A stretch of 33,475 nt of DNA. Origin: Perkinsus marinus ATCC 50983 (taxonomy: Eukaryota > Perkinsozoa > Perkinsida > Perkinsidae). Position 1 is the stretch's first letter; every line of letters begins with the position of its first letter. Below, piece by piece: positions 10,535 to 21,540 of this stretch. The notes beneath the pieces are model-generated. The model searched no databases. It was not told the DNA's origin and was given only the letters and a program-made list of their open reading frames with translations. The translations under genes were made by a program, and so were the position numbers. The DNA is taken from assembly GCF_000006405.1 (NCBI RefSeq), contig NW_003200578.1, forward strand, positions 10,020-43,494, given 5' to 3'.

Positions 10535-11153
10535 AGTCGCCGGGAAAATCGGAGCGGAGGCGGAGGTCGTGGACTACGACTCGTGGTCACTGACAGTTTC
10601 TTCGCGAAGGACGGGGAACTTGGTATATGTGTATCTGATGCTGAGCGGGCTCGCGCTGATAACGCTGCCAAAAACCTCGGTTACCACACCAAAGTTCTGG
10701 GGTCGATTGACCCCGAACTCTTCATCCGGGAGGTCGGTGAGATCAACGAGGGTGAGTTGCGTGAGGCTATTGGAAGCGGATGTACCTTCGTCTGCAAGAA
10801 AGGCCTGAACGCTTTCGTCCGGGTTCGAAGAGAATCGGTCGAGAGCCATCTGGAAACTGGAGTGGAGGTTGGCTGGCGCCACCGTGAAGTCATGTGCTAC
10901 AACTGCTGTGCTGTTGGTAGGACGGCGTATCTGGCCAAGGACTGCCCCAATGAACCAGTCTGCTACAAATGTGGCTCTAAAAGGGCACGAAGGTAGGGCC
11001 TACCCTGGCGGCGCCCCACACTGTGCAGACTGCAATGGAAACCACCATGCCACGGATCATCAACTGTGCCCGACTGTTCATAATCTGGTCCGTCGAGATC
11101 TGGGTCGCTGGCCATACTTTATTATCAGAGGGCAAGGAGATAGACTTCTGTAA
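10526..11153 (+). mobile_element. Gag-like zinc-knuckle retroelement fossil
   Basis: The plus strand encodes a nucleic-acid-binding segment with clustered cysteine/histidine knuckles (CYNC, CYKCG, then CADCNGNHHATDHQLCP) after about 100 residues of soluble, charged protein. This layout is typical of ORF1/Gag proteins of non-LTR or LTR retroelements. No polymerase follows on the same strand; the reverse-transcriptase fossil next to it points the other way. It is a broken remnant with more than one break. Non-LTR ORF1 is my first choice because of the final C-x2-C-x5-H-x6-C pattern. Confidence 0.55.
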
Positions 11154-11721
11154 CATTCGAATTAACCAGATGGGTAGAACTTCTACCGTAGAAGCACGGT
11201 AGTATTCCAAGAAGCAGTTAGTAGTACAGATGTCGATATCATTGCGATACTTGTTGTTGCTGCTGGTCCTAACTGTTAGTGTGAGGCTTATTGACACTTT
11301 ATTTTATCATGTATCAGTTGCCGGTGAGCGTGCTGGCTCCTTTTGCCCACCCTCTGGCACCCGGTAGTTTCTGATTGTCTGCATCTTGACGTGCAATCCT
11401 CAACTGTGTGAGGATGGCTGTCCGATGGCCGCAGATGAGGTCGGCAGGGCGGGACGAGTTGAGTTAACGAGTTTTGGGTGGGAAGCTGCAATCGGTCCTG
11501 TGTTTGCATTGGAAGAGAGTAGCGGCCTATCTTTTACTAGTTTGAGTGCGGCATTCGTCTAGGTAGAGATCTCATCTACGACTATACTCATAAGTTTATG
11601 AACTAGCTCCAAGCTGAAGCTAAGATTTCGTATTATGCTGGTGGTGCTACTAGCTGGTGGTTGATAAGCGCTTAGTTGCTGACGAATGCTGTGGTGGTGC
11701 ATTGCATTTAATGATGATTGA
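11154..11721. other. No gene seen
   Basis: Spacer between the retroelement remnant and the glycerate kinase gene. It presumably contains the kinase promoter, but no core motif can be pointed to. Confidence 0.4.
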
Positions 11722-12918
11722 ATGTATTGGGCGGCAGTAACTTACAAAATAACTCCACCGCTTGAACTTGTCAGCTCTTGCATGATGCCGAGATCTCGTA
11801 TTACTGCAGCTCTTCCTCCAGCAGCAACCCTAGCTGTTTCCAAAGCTCTGGATGAAGTGTACCAGCCTCTGGTGAAATACTTACTAGGCAGAGCGACTCG
11901 TCTTACTACCCGGCCATTGATTGTCGGCATATCTGGTGGACAAGGGAGTGGCAAGACAACCACCACCAAAGTAGATCGTGTGTGCATTCATGATTTCCAG
12001 GAGCACCAGCCTACAGGTCCTTCAGAGCTTGATCACTACTAACACCTCACGACGCTGTATTGGAATATCGTTGGACGATTTCTACTTGTCCGCAGAGGGT
12101 CGAGCTAGGAAGGCGAATGCTACCGGTATAGAGGCTTTGAGCATCCGAGGGCCTCCAGGGACCCATCAGACGCAACGACTGCTGAAGGTGTGTTCCGCTC
12201 AGCCAACCGCTGAGTTTGAGACTCCCATTATCACTCAGGTATTGGCTCGTCTCCATGGCTCCAGCTCTTGCAATCACGAGCTTGTCCTTCCGCGTTTCGA
12301 CAAGGCTTTAGATACCACAGTAGAAGACGAGACGTTCCCTGCTCTCCGACCTGGTGATATATTCCTTCTGGAAGGCTGGTGATGCCGAGGATGGTTGCCT
12401 CCCGGGCTTGGTGTATTCCTACCAGGTGTGTTGCCGCCCCTCCGCCTCCTACCGATGAGTCCACGGCTGCTCTCAACAGCCTTGATGCGGATCTAAGGTT
12501 CCGTGAGTTCGTCGATGAGGAACTTCGAGGAGATTATTCTGAGATTTGGTCACAACTCGATGTCCATGTTCACCTACAGGTGAGGAGCGATCTACAACGC
12601 ATGTGCATATTTGGTTTCTGACTTTTATCATCAGCCACCCTCGTTGTTGTCAGGTCCCGAGTTGGACTTGCGTTTTGCGATGGCGACAAGACCAGGAGGA
12701 TGAGCTCCGTCGTAAAGTAGGAGGTGATGGTATCGATGTGAAGGAGTTTTGCAGAGGATACGAACGCATTACCAGGAGAATGCTGAAATCATGTCCAGAC
12801 GAAGCCGATGCCGTAGGTTGTTCCCTATGCAACTATATGTTCAACGTTCCATACCTGGGCTCAGGTAATATTCCTAGGAGAAGACCATTCCATTGCTGGT
12901 TGTAAGATACGCAACTGA
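11722..12918 (+). CDS. GLYK: D-glycerate 3-kinase-like P-loop kinase (6 exons)
   Basis: Predicted to phosphorylate D-glycerate to 3-phosphoglycerate with ATP, feeding glycolysis or photorespiratory salvage. Exons are 11722-11970, 12017-12187, 12239-12378, 12426-12579, 12654-12812 and 12865-12918. Introns are 46, 51, 47, 74 and 52 nt, all GT-AG, and every phase closes, giving 308 residues, close to family size. Seen in order: Walker A GGQGSGKT (about 72-79), ISLDDFYL, RGPPGTH, LPRFDKAL, DIFLLEGWC, WRQDQEDELRRK and FLGEDHSIAG near the end. These are the family's blocks in the right order. ATG choices at 11722 and 11782/11785 are equally possible, since the first 20 residues are not conserved. 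The second intron is a multiple of three and would read through if retained. A related kinase of the yeast Tda10 group is the alternative call. Confidence 0.9.
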
Positions 12919-13357
12919 GACATCCTAAATTCGTTTCAAAATTCATCGGTGTGGCAAAAAGGAATTGTTGAGTCGTAGTGCATACCTTAAAAGTGAGGTG
13001 CTGAGGGCCCTGCAAATCCGAAATTTCGTATGAACATACTGGTACATGGCATAATGAGGGAAAAGGGGGACTTCTGAGTAGCCAGTTGGGGAGGGGAAGG
13101 CGTTCACTTTCGTTATCATTATGGTATGGCCGTGAGCGGTGATTAATGATATTCGAGAAGGGATGACCGTCGTACGCAACTGGGACCCATTTAGCTTCGA
13201 GAAATAGCGTTACCCAGGGAAACATGGGAAACTCATTGAAGACTGTGCCCCTAGCCATGTGGAAAATTCAAAACGAGTTCCCCCCGGGAACATTATGGGT
13301 TTCTGGATGATTCCCTAGTACGTAACAGGACTCGATCTATCTATCATAGTACTTTAA
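12919..13357. other. Intergenic spacer
   Basis: 439 bases between two same-strand genes. Minus-strand frames here have no recognisable content. It should hold the glycerate kinase 3' end and the next promoter. Confidence 0.45.
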
Positions 13358-16022
13358 ATGGACCAATTAGAAGAGCCGAGACAGTCTTGGGCTATAAGAT
13401 CAGCAAAGAAAGTGCTGGGAGCTCTCTTGAGGAGTAATCTACTGCGGAATAGTGGTGGTTGCTATCAAGCCCTACACAGGTGCTCCACCGAGACCTTGTA
13501 AAGAGGTCGAGCAAGAACTACGCCACTTGAAGATGGGTCTTCGAGAAGTCCATAAGATCTACGCTGCCTTTTATCAGCTCAAACAAGACAGTAATACATC
13601 AGTTCATCATCTCTACCACTCCACGCGAACTTTAGCCAGGTTGCCGAAATTTAGTGCTGACAGTGAAAGAAGTCCCGACGGACTCTCTCATTAACTTAGT
13701 TCGAGATCGTAAGGAATACGTAGCCGGCATGCTACGGAATTTGGTAGGACAAAGATGAGGAGGACCTGTCGCTTTTGTGTGCTGAGCTGTCCCCACTTTA
13801 ATGGAGAGCGCTAGATGTGATGCTGTGTTATCAGGTCGAACTTGGTGGTTGCTTCGACACGGTTAAATGGGACGAGTTCCTGTATATCTTCCTCCGCTTT
13901 TGCTCCCTCTCTAAGATCGAGCTATGTCAGCTCATGTTCCTAATCATAGTAAGTAACTTTTCAAGTGTCCTTCATCGGAGGGAGTCTTAGGTAAAAGACG
14001 TCAAGTCCTGGACAGTACACTATTTGACAGCGTCTCAGCTTGATGAGTTCTACTCACGGTAAGTTACTGGTGTTAATACTAGGTCTTCGTGACGAAGGGG
14101 AGGAGCTCGCTCAGTTCCCGTCTATTGATTCATTCAATAGACGCACCACCCTGGAATATGTTCCGGGTTCGATCCCCGGATAGGACATTTTTCCGTCATT
14201 AAAGGTTTTCGTGCATATCTCTTCGAGCTGCTCGCATAATTGAGTTTTTCGATTTTTGCGCAAACCTAGGCGTATAGAGGAGTCGTTTGCCCTATCTCGT
14301 GGCCTCCCACGCTTCGTAGTTAAGCCAGAATAATTCTGCACGCACGCACGCACAACGCGAAAGTGCCTGTTGTTGTGGTATATGCTCCGCTCGCTTCGCT
14401 CGCTCCGTAAGTCTGCACTACTTCAGGTTCCACCATTGCTCAGTGAGATCGTTCGATACTCACGAAATACACTTCCGACGATTGTCCCTGTCTAGATATT
14501 ATACCAGTGATTTTGTAGAGCTATGTTTTCGATTTGGGAAGATGATGAACCCTCTTCTCCATCTCCAGAGGTCCTTGGCCTTAGTGCTTCACCTGGCTTC
14601 AGATTGACGCAGGTGCATACAGAGGAGCATTCCGTCTTCGGCTTTCTGGGAGAACTACGATCGTACGGAGGTTTTCGATAGGAAACTCACGTTGGAGTTT
14701 TTCCTCATGCGGAAGACCCACATTTTCCTCCAGGTAAATTTCGAGTCATAGATTACCACCACTATAGCTCCATCATGTTAAAATACTCATATATCATTAT
14801 TATTCAGAGCCAGAACCCAACGTCAACCAAAATATCAGAAAGACTTAACTTATAATCATCACAGATATGCAAATGACTACAGCTTAGCTCAGCGACAATA
14901 CGCTGAGAATCAACCACAATAGGACAGATATCCACGAGAGACAACAATCGACACCAGCTGAATCTCACAGACCTTCACAATTATGAAGATATATCAGTCA
15001 ATGTTCAGGGCGTGCCCGCCTTCCGAGAAACCTGTGACATGCTCCTCCCGGCGGTCATGGGAGCCGATCCTTTGCAACGGAACCCACATGCGACTGCTAG
15101 CACTGAGCGTGGTGACACCCCTCGACATCCTTGTTAAGAAGTTACTCTCAGGTTACTCGCCCAATGCTACTAGCGTTGAGCCCGTGGCTCCGCGTTCTCC
15201 CGAGCTGCCTACTGCTGGTCTGCTGACGAGTACTTACGCGACGCTAGATGTGGGCAGTAGGAGAAGCTCCATATCTCAACCTCCGGTATTTTGATGGTCT
15301 GATTTTGACTTCACGTGGAATCTTCATCACAGATCGAGTCAGTCAGCAAAGCTAGAACTTCCGTGACGGAGTTCGAGACGAATCTGAATCTTCTACCTAA
15401 AGTTCCCAGAAAGGCCGCTGCGGAAAGCGTTAAATCTGCAGTAACAAGTTGGAATGTGTTGCACTCATCGACTGCGATGACGTCAGGAAAAGATCTCTAC
15501 TGAGTTTAGGAAGAGTTTTGGTAAGGCCAAAAAGAAATCATCAGTGGAGGAGGATTCTGATGATGATGATATTCCGTTCGATCGGGAAAACGTGAGGCCT
15601 ATTTGATACATTTACTGAGTAAATTCGATGCAGATAGCGGTGGACCGAATTCCTAAGTGGATGCACATTTTTGTGAACCCTCCAGTGAAGAAGTCTTTCA
15701 CCGAACGAGCTTTAGAGGCAGAGTTCATCAGGAAGAGTCGCGAGAGGAGAGAGGAGGAGACGAAGAGCGTGGTTAGTTCTCTACGGCTTACTATAGATTG
15801 CCTTAATCACGTTACGGACCGTTACGGTTCCCTTTTACGGTTACGCTTCAAGCTCCGTATCGTGAAGTTACGGCGTCGTAACGGGTCTTACGTAGACCTT
15901 GTTGAAAAATCGTCACGCTGTCCATCCATACGGCGTACCAGTGGTTAGATGCCTCACAGGTAAAGCTCCTAGAAGAAGGTCATCAAGCACCCATATTGAC
16001 TGAGTCTAAATTCAAGTGGTAG
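13358..16022 (+). CDS. Unrecognised 12-exon gene, about 406 aa
   Basis: Exons 13358-13433, 13480-13590, 13664-13743, 13835-13948, 13991-14058, 14613-14733, 15009-15111, 15152-15285, 15333-15440, 15487-15591, 15634-15771 and 15960-16022 join through eleven GT-AG introns with all phases closing. The N-terminal third is charged and helical (EVEQELRHLKMGLREVHK). It is followed by an aromatic-rich core (VKWDEFLYIFLRFCSLSK, then KSWTVHYLTASQLDEFY, then FWENYDRTEVFDRKL) somewhat like a degenerate EF-hand pair without obvious Ca-binding loops. A Ser/Pro-rich linker, an acidic EEDSDDDD patch near residue 327 and a basic helix (IRKSRERREEE) follow. There is no signal peptide or membrane span. The family is unknown to me; aromatic conservation of this kind suggests a soluble structural or cytoskeletal protein. 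The join of exons 5 and 6 spans the largest intron and is least sure. Confidence 0.65.
14104..14192 (+). repeat. tRNA-derived (SINE-like) insertion inside an intron
   Basis: A perfect T-arm (CCGGG, TTCGATC, CCCGG; 14163-14179) is followed by an acceptor-like ATAGGACA and a T5 run (14188-14192) fit to stop RNA polymerase III. Upstream there is an A-box-like GAGCTCGCTCAGTTCC and a 10-bp hairpin (14119-14143) where an anticodon arm would be. The 5' acceptor strand and D-stem do not pair, so this is not a working tRNA. It lies in the 554-nt intron 14059-14612. A tRNA pseudogene or SINE head is the likely reading. Confidence 0.5.
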
Positions 16023-16492
16023 CGGCTCCATGATGCCCCATGCAGTTGACTCATCCTTCCTAGTATCCTTTGTAGCGTTGACCACGATAGTTGAACGTTC
16101 CACCACTGGTGTATTTATTTTTTTAGACGTCTTGGCAAGCCTGTGGGGAAGATTCAGATTATGGAGGAACTTAGGAGGTGTGGCCCTCAGGTGGGTGTGT
16201 GTGGGTGAGGTCTAACGCCAACAACACGGCTTAGTTAGATTTGCGTTTCTATCTTCCACATGTGCCCTACAAATGATATGCTGATCGACATGATGTTAAA
16301 TTTATCAACTTTCTACATCTAAGGCAAATTATATGCAATTATAAATTGTGCATTATGCATGAAAATTTCACTAGAGTCCATAATCTGTCTGATACGCATA
16401 TCAGAGAGGTTGTTATGCACTACTACCGTTTCGGACTATTGACACTGAACACACTATATGGTCAGTTTTTGTTTACCGTGCTACTACTTGCT
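16023..16492. other. Intergenic spacer
   Basis: A frame upstream of the next gene's ATG stays open from 16346 but contains unlikely protein sequence. An AT-rich tract at 16290-16350 may belong to the promoter. Confidence 0.4.
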
Positions 16493-18658
16493 ATGAAATC
16501 GTCCCCACCCTTATTGAACTCTTCCGGTTCACTGACGGAGTACCTCCCACCAGAAGTGATCCGAAGGGTCTCAGAGGACGACTCGGTGATGGTGGTCTAC
16601 AAGCCGGCATTTTACCGATGCCAACTGCCTGATGACCATCCAGAAGACTCTATCGTTTCCTGGCTCTCTCGTCAGTATGAAATCGATCCTGAGTTGATGA
16701 ACGAGGAGTTGAACCCCGCGCTGAGTGGTGGAGGCGGCTTTGGTCCGATGTGTCATCGCCTTGATAAGCAGACCAGTGGTAAGTTCGTCATTGCTTGTAC
16801 AGATTTTAGATACATCTCAGGTCCTGTTCTCATAGCTCGGAAGCTGGAGTCTTGGAAATTCATTCGACGTCAGTTCCAAAAAGAGCAAGTGACGAAGCGG
16901 TACGTATGTCTAGTAGATGGTATATGTGCCAATGATAGTGGCATGATCGACAGTCCCATACGAGTGCGGAGGACTGAGAAACGTGAGTTCCATCGTTGAT
17001 TCCCTTCATCATACTCCCGCAGATACTTCTGCGGAGATCGGCTCGGGCCCAGCAAGCTCGTCAGCTCATTCTGAATACCGAGTCCTTGAGCGGTACGAAG
17101 AAGGCTGCACGTTAATGTCAGTGCGAATAACCACGGGTGTCACTCACCAGATTAGAGTAAGTGTACTCAGCAATCCAATGGTTGCCGTAGTTCGCGTCGT
17201 GGACACTTTGGTTAACTACAGAATGATAATGGAATACCAAAAGTGATGGTGTAGAATGACAATGATTTTGTGGTTTTCATCCACGAAGTTATTGCAGCAG
17301 AGTATTTCCGGATGTTGTTCTTCCCAGGTGCATATGGCTCAAGGTCTCGGACATCCTATAGTTGGCGATAAGAAGTACACGCCGTCAGGTCGAGGATCAG
17401 AGCTGCCCTGTGCGACAAGAATGCCAGGCAGAGTATTCCTCCACTGCTACGAGTTGGGCGTCAAACCCGATAAAACGTCGGGCCAGAAGTTGACTACGAT
17501 CAAATGCTCGTTGCCTACTGAGCTCAGGAACGTGAGTTTGGGACCACCTCGTGAATTAGATCTGACCCGAGGCCGTCGACTAGAGCAAAGAATGCCTCTC
17601 TGCTCTCACCACTGAGAGCATCATCATTGCAGTTACTATGGTCATTGACTCCCATCTCCACTTGTCCCTTGCCTGCCGACACCAGAGCATTGCTGGCTGG
17701 GCTCATGGGGCTACCATCTGGCGCGGCGGCACAGCGATGGTTAGTCGTTCTTTGCCTATCTACAGTCTACATGCCCTCTCTACAGGCACGTACCATACTC
17801 GAGTCTCGTAACACGGGTAGCTACAGAACTCGTGTCCGGTCGTGTACAAAGGGTCAAGGATTGCAACTCAGACCCTGCGATTCAGGATGAACTGCGGCGA
17901 CATCTCCAAGTAAACGAACGCTGGGTTTTTGTCGAACGACATTAAAACTCTCGCTCTTTTAGATTTCAAGGTCGGCCAAGCTCTCGCCCGAGTGGTTCTT
18001 TGGGGTCCATCCCGAGGTCTTCAAGAGGGATCTGAAAAGCGTTGAGGTGCAGTCATTATTGATCTCTGCCTCGCATAGAAACCCGACACTTTAGGGTATT
18101 ATGGTGAGAGACACCAGCGAGAAGTTCAGCCTTCTCAAGCTACAGTACCCCAACGGCCCACGAGACTTGGATGCTCTCAGAGCCACTCAAACCAGTTGGG
18201 GTCTTCGGAGAAAAGCCGAGGTCCAGCGGCAGACAGAAAACAACATGCCGCGAGGTCCGCTCTATCATCGTCGTTTCTATGCGACTATGGCTTACAACGA
18301 TAGGCTCTCCTCCTTCGGTCGAGCTACCGAGCAGACCATCTAAGAATCGAATGTCGAGGCTTAGACCGAACGCCCCTGAAGCTCCCAAGAAAAAGAGTCC
18401 TGAGAGGCAGCAGCCTGCGTACAACAGAGTGCAGCAAGACTAGTAAGACAGCAAAACTTTCTAACCGAAGAGTTCTGCTTGATCAGTTTCCACACCTATG
18501 ATTACAATACTTCGTCTTCCCACTCCCAAGCGAATGCTAATGGCACCGCTGCCGAGCTCGTCAGATTGATATCCAGTGTTCTACCCAGCGACGGCACTCT
18601 TGTCAAACTGTGCGATGTCATCAACGACCATAGTGGGATCCTTTCCGCTCTCAAGTAG
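16493..18658 (+). CDS. RluA-type pseudouridine synthase with long C-terminal extension (10 exons)
   Basis: Isomerises uridine to pseudouridine in RNA. Exons 16493-16778, 16821-16982, 17023-17156, 17328-17531, 17633-17739, 17786-17909, 17963-18046, 18095-18254, 18304-18396 and 18435-18658 join in phase to 525 codons. Domain marks are VVYKPA (about 35), catalytic HRLDKQTSG with Asp91, ESWKFIRRQFQKEQVTKRYV, RITTGVTHQIRVHMA and GHPIVGDKKY, with the usual domain end at IKCSLPTELR (about 262). About 263 further residues follow that I do not recognise. They include RALLAGLMGLPSGAAAQRW, SPEWFFGVHPEVFKRD and a Ser/Lys/Pro-rich basic stretch. The 38-nt intron at 18397 is the shortest and least sure. 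The extension could instead be a separate gene whose start I missed, but no in-frame ATG precedes it and donor GTGAGT at 17532 links the two in phase. Target RNA and compartment cannot be told. Confidence 0.85.
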
Positions 18659-19483
18659 GGCGTGGATTATGAGCTACTTATCATCATCATCTTTCAGTTT
18701 GGAGGATCATCCAAGGAGACCTCTCGTGGTAGTTTCACTCGTCCGCTCTACATTGATGGTCTTTGGGAAGAGCCATTTTGTATTCTGCGGATCCGGGCTT
18801 GATACTGAGATAGCTATAAGATGTTGATGTGTTAGACTTGTCCATTAGAACGTGCAACTTGAACTTTCGACCTTCCTCTAATATGTTGATTTTCGTTTCA
18901 GTGAGCGCGTGTGTGAGTTCTTACCAATCGGCTTAGTCAGACCAGCACCGATGTAATTTGTTCCGGGAAGGACGAGGTTAGGTAAGTTCATTAAGCAAAG
19001 AGGATAGCGCTCAGACAGAGGGGATGGCAAACCTGTGATACTTTCTTCCCTTCCAGTCAGCGGCTTGATTCAATCAAGTTGATTGAGCCAACCCATCCTG
19101 GAGTTGAATGAAGATGTTGTAAGAATGGTTGAACTTTTCTATTCTTCCCTCCTCTGGAAACTATTATAGTTCCTATTACAGAGTTATTCTCCATAACGCA
19201 AGGGCGCTACAGTCACTCGAGAGTGTGAAAAAGCGACGATGAGAAGTACAGTTAAGTATCAGTCCAGTGAGACTGATGAAATCCAGACACGCAGCAGCGT
19301 GGCGGCTCCCGGCAAACCTAGGGCCATGCCTCCTACTACATGAAGTACTCGAAATAACAACGCATCCCCTACGAACGTCCTTTCAGTCTCGCACTCAGCT
19401 CAAGTCATCTACTTCGAGAAGAAAAGCGCTAGAATCTACCCAAGCAGTTATGAAAAATTATGTGCATGCTATCACTACTCTCC
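18659..19483. other. No supported gene; possible stray exon
   Basis: Convergent spacer between the plus-strand synthase and the minus-strand DXO-like pair. A plus-strand ATG at 19239 opens about 34 codons (MRSTVKYQSSETDEIQTRSS) that look protein-like but have no clear continuation. Nothing else is visible. Confidence 0.35.
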
Positions 19484-20619
19484 CTACGTCAGCACCCCGG
19501 TCGAACGTACATACGTATTGCATTTTTCCCTCACGATGAGCTTCCGAGATTTGCCATTCCACACGACCACGGCATGACCATTGTTCTTCACTATTTCGAG
19601 CAGGACTCCGATGAGCTCGCCTAACTCAGTAAATTTTCGGTCCCAAGTTCCCATGTCCACATCATTTCCAGCCATCTCCTCAATACTGAGTTCCGTGATG
19701 GTAATGAATTTCCTAATGATACTCTTTGATTACTAATGATATTTCGATCGGAATGCTTGCCCAACACCGACAACTTGCAGTCACCAAGGAGCATCTGCTC
19801 ATAAGTGGCCTTAGCCTGAACCCCGAGAGACCGTCGATCGGATGCACTTTTTAACTCTACTGCAGTTTCCATAGGATCGAAGGCTCCCGATTTGAAGCAC
19901 CACAGTCTGGATGTACCATCCTCACAGAGCTCCCAGTCACCATCCGATAGCTGTCTTATACCCTGCTTGTCGGCTTGGCCGGTGCAAGCATCGACTTCAG
20001 CCCTCACCACGAGATGGAGGCCACCCAGTCGTATAAAAGAGACTCTATGGTGTCTGATCAGTTGCTCGGCACCCGGTTGAGGTCTTGTCGCGGCTTCCTG
20101 GAATGCCCATCCGTACGTTAACTCTCTACAATGGTACTTCCAGCTACGTTCTACCACCGCCGGTTGGCCCTCGCCACCACAACTGATGGTGAACTCGAGT
20201 TCACGCGAGTTCATGCCCCAGACGAAGCGCATGAGGTCGGACAAGTGACCACGGTTGATTATAAGGGCAACGTTGTGCCAGTCGAAGGTGGGAGTGCAAT
20301 GGGCGATCACGTGTTTGAGGGTTTCCAGAGGATGAGCCAGGTCATAGTGGCCGATGGCATCTGGGCACGGACTGAGCAACATGGAAATCAAATTGATCAT
20401 ACAGCATCCATCCTACCTGAGTTCTTTCGTCAAATGAATGTCCTCTGAATCAGTACGTGGAATGTACACTGGCGGCTTGGCGGGCACGACTATCCTCGTA
20501 TCGGACGACGTCGAACTACTGTGACAAGAATAGGAGCCAATGTCTGTCACTTCCAGTGTACATGTAGATTCTACTGCGAACAACTCTCCTCGGTCAATGA
20601 CGCGTAAGTACCTCGTCAT
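19484..20619 (-). pseudogene. DXO/RAI1-like paralogue A, motif II glutamate lost and frame broken
   Basis: The family removes aberrant 5' caps or NAD from RNA through a PD-(D/E)XK fold. Exon 1 is 20619-20417 (MTRYLRVIDR, IGSYSCHSSS, IVVPAKPPVY). A 45-nt intron (20372-20416) and exon 2 from 20371 follow. Motif I region NRGHLSDLMRF, motif III EVDAC and motif IV VELK are present. Motif II reads YGWAFQE where paralogue B has YGWAFEE, so the metal-binding Glu is replaced by Gln (CAG for GAG). A 20-bp insertion bounded by ATCATTAG repeats (19713-19740) shifts the frame before ITELSIEEM, and the conserved tail GHAVVVWNGKSRKLI continues in another frame to 19484. Likely a pseudogene or a truncated pseudoenzyme. 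A longer N-terminus up to 20832 is open but unsure. Confidence 0.82.
19713..19740. repeat. 20-bp insertion bounded by an 8-bp direct repeat
   Basis: CTAATGAT occurs at 19713-19720 and 19733-19740 on plus. The sister gene at 22540-23362 lacks the intervening 20 bases, so this is a small duplication or insertion in paralogue A. Confidence 0.7.
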
Positions 20620-21540
20620 GGGTGGACGGAAGGGAGGATGGCTAAGATCTTGCGAGCGAAAGGTTGTAGAAGTTCCATCGACCAGTCGAGGCCTCTGTTG
20701 CCAGGCAACTTCACTAAACGAGCCCACGTGGTGTCCAGCCTGTTTGCTGACCATACAGTGGCCGTCTCCTACGGAGGAATGGACAACGTATTGCCTTGCG
20801 GCTGCAGTAGATCCCGAGATGGAGGCAGACATACATACGCTCGTAGCTGTGCAAAACTAGCAGATCAAAATGATGCCCGCGACAATTCATGTCTGTTAGA
20901 TTAGGGCATGCCGTATGGGATTTGTGAGCTCATCATGACAAACGCGGCTTATACCAAAACTACCCCGCCAAGGACTAGTCAAAATCGATCCTCTCGGCCA
21001 ACAGCAGTGAGAAAGAGCGTTCATTGCAACTAAGCTAGTTCGCAGCTCCAGAAAGATCATGAACTCTCAGAGCTGTGCGGCGAATGATGTCTCGTGAACA
21101 TACGAGTGAGTGTGCTCGAACTTCAGCCTTGAGGTAGTGCGCTTCTCCTTAAAGTTACTATGTAATTCAAATGTGCTTCCAATTCCATAATGTGTGGTGT
21201 TGGTTATATCACGTTCAAGGCACATCGTTGGCGGACATCACAATGGATGCTGGTGTATAGTCTAAAATTGACCCGGGGCCGCTATGCCATTCCTGGACTC
21301 AAACGCGACATATAGTGTCAGCAGAGAAATCTCCGGTGTGTACTTAAAGACAGGCAAATAGAGAGACCCTTCGCGTGATGGCATATCTGCCCCTCTAGCG
21401 GAATCGATTCCACTAACAGCAAAACTGATCCCTGTGATCCGTCGAAATTGAATCAACTTCGGTTCTGTCGACGAAATTGATCGTCCTACGTTATACTCCC
21501 GCAGATTTGATTGTACTTAGCCGTATCTTTATGTAGTGGC
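20620..21540. other. 5' region of paralogue A; no other gene seen
   Basis: Minus-strand sequence 20620-20832 is open and shares WQQRPRL and MTRYLR-proximal wording with the same place in paralogue B, so it is duplicated 5' sequence, coding or UTR. From 20860 to 21540 nothing coding was found. Confidence 0.45.

Noticed and set aside
14120-14142. Selenocysteine-type UCA anticodon arm
   Set aside because: The hairpin is a 10-bp stem with 5-base loop, not a tRNA anticodon arm, and the acceptor stem is missing.
18576-18827. 83-codon plus frame
   Set aside because: Overlaps the last exon of the pseudouridine synthase in another frame and has no support beyond it.
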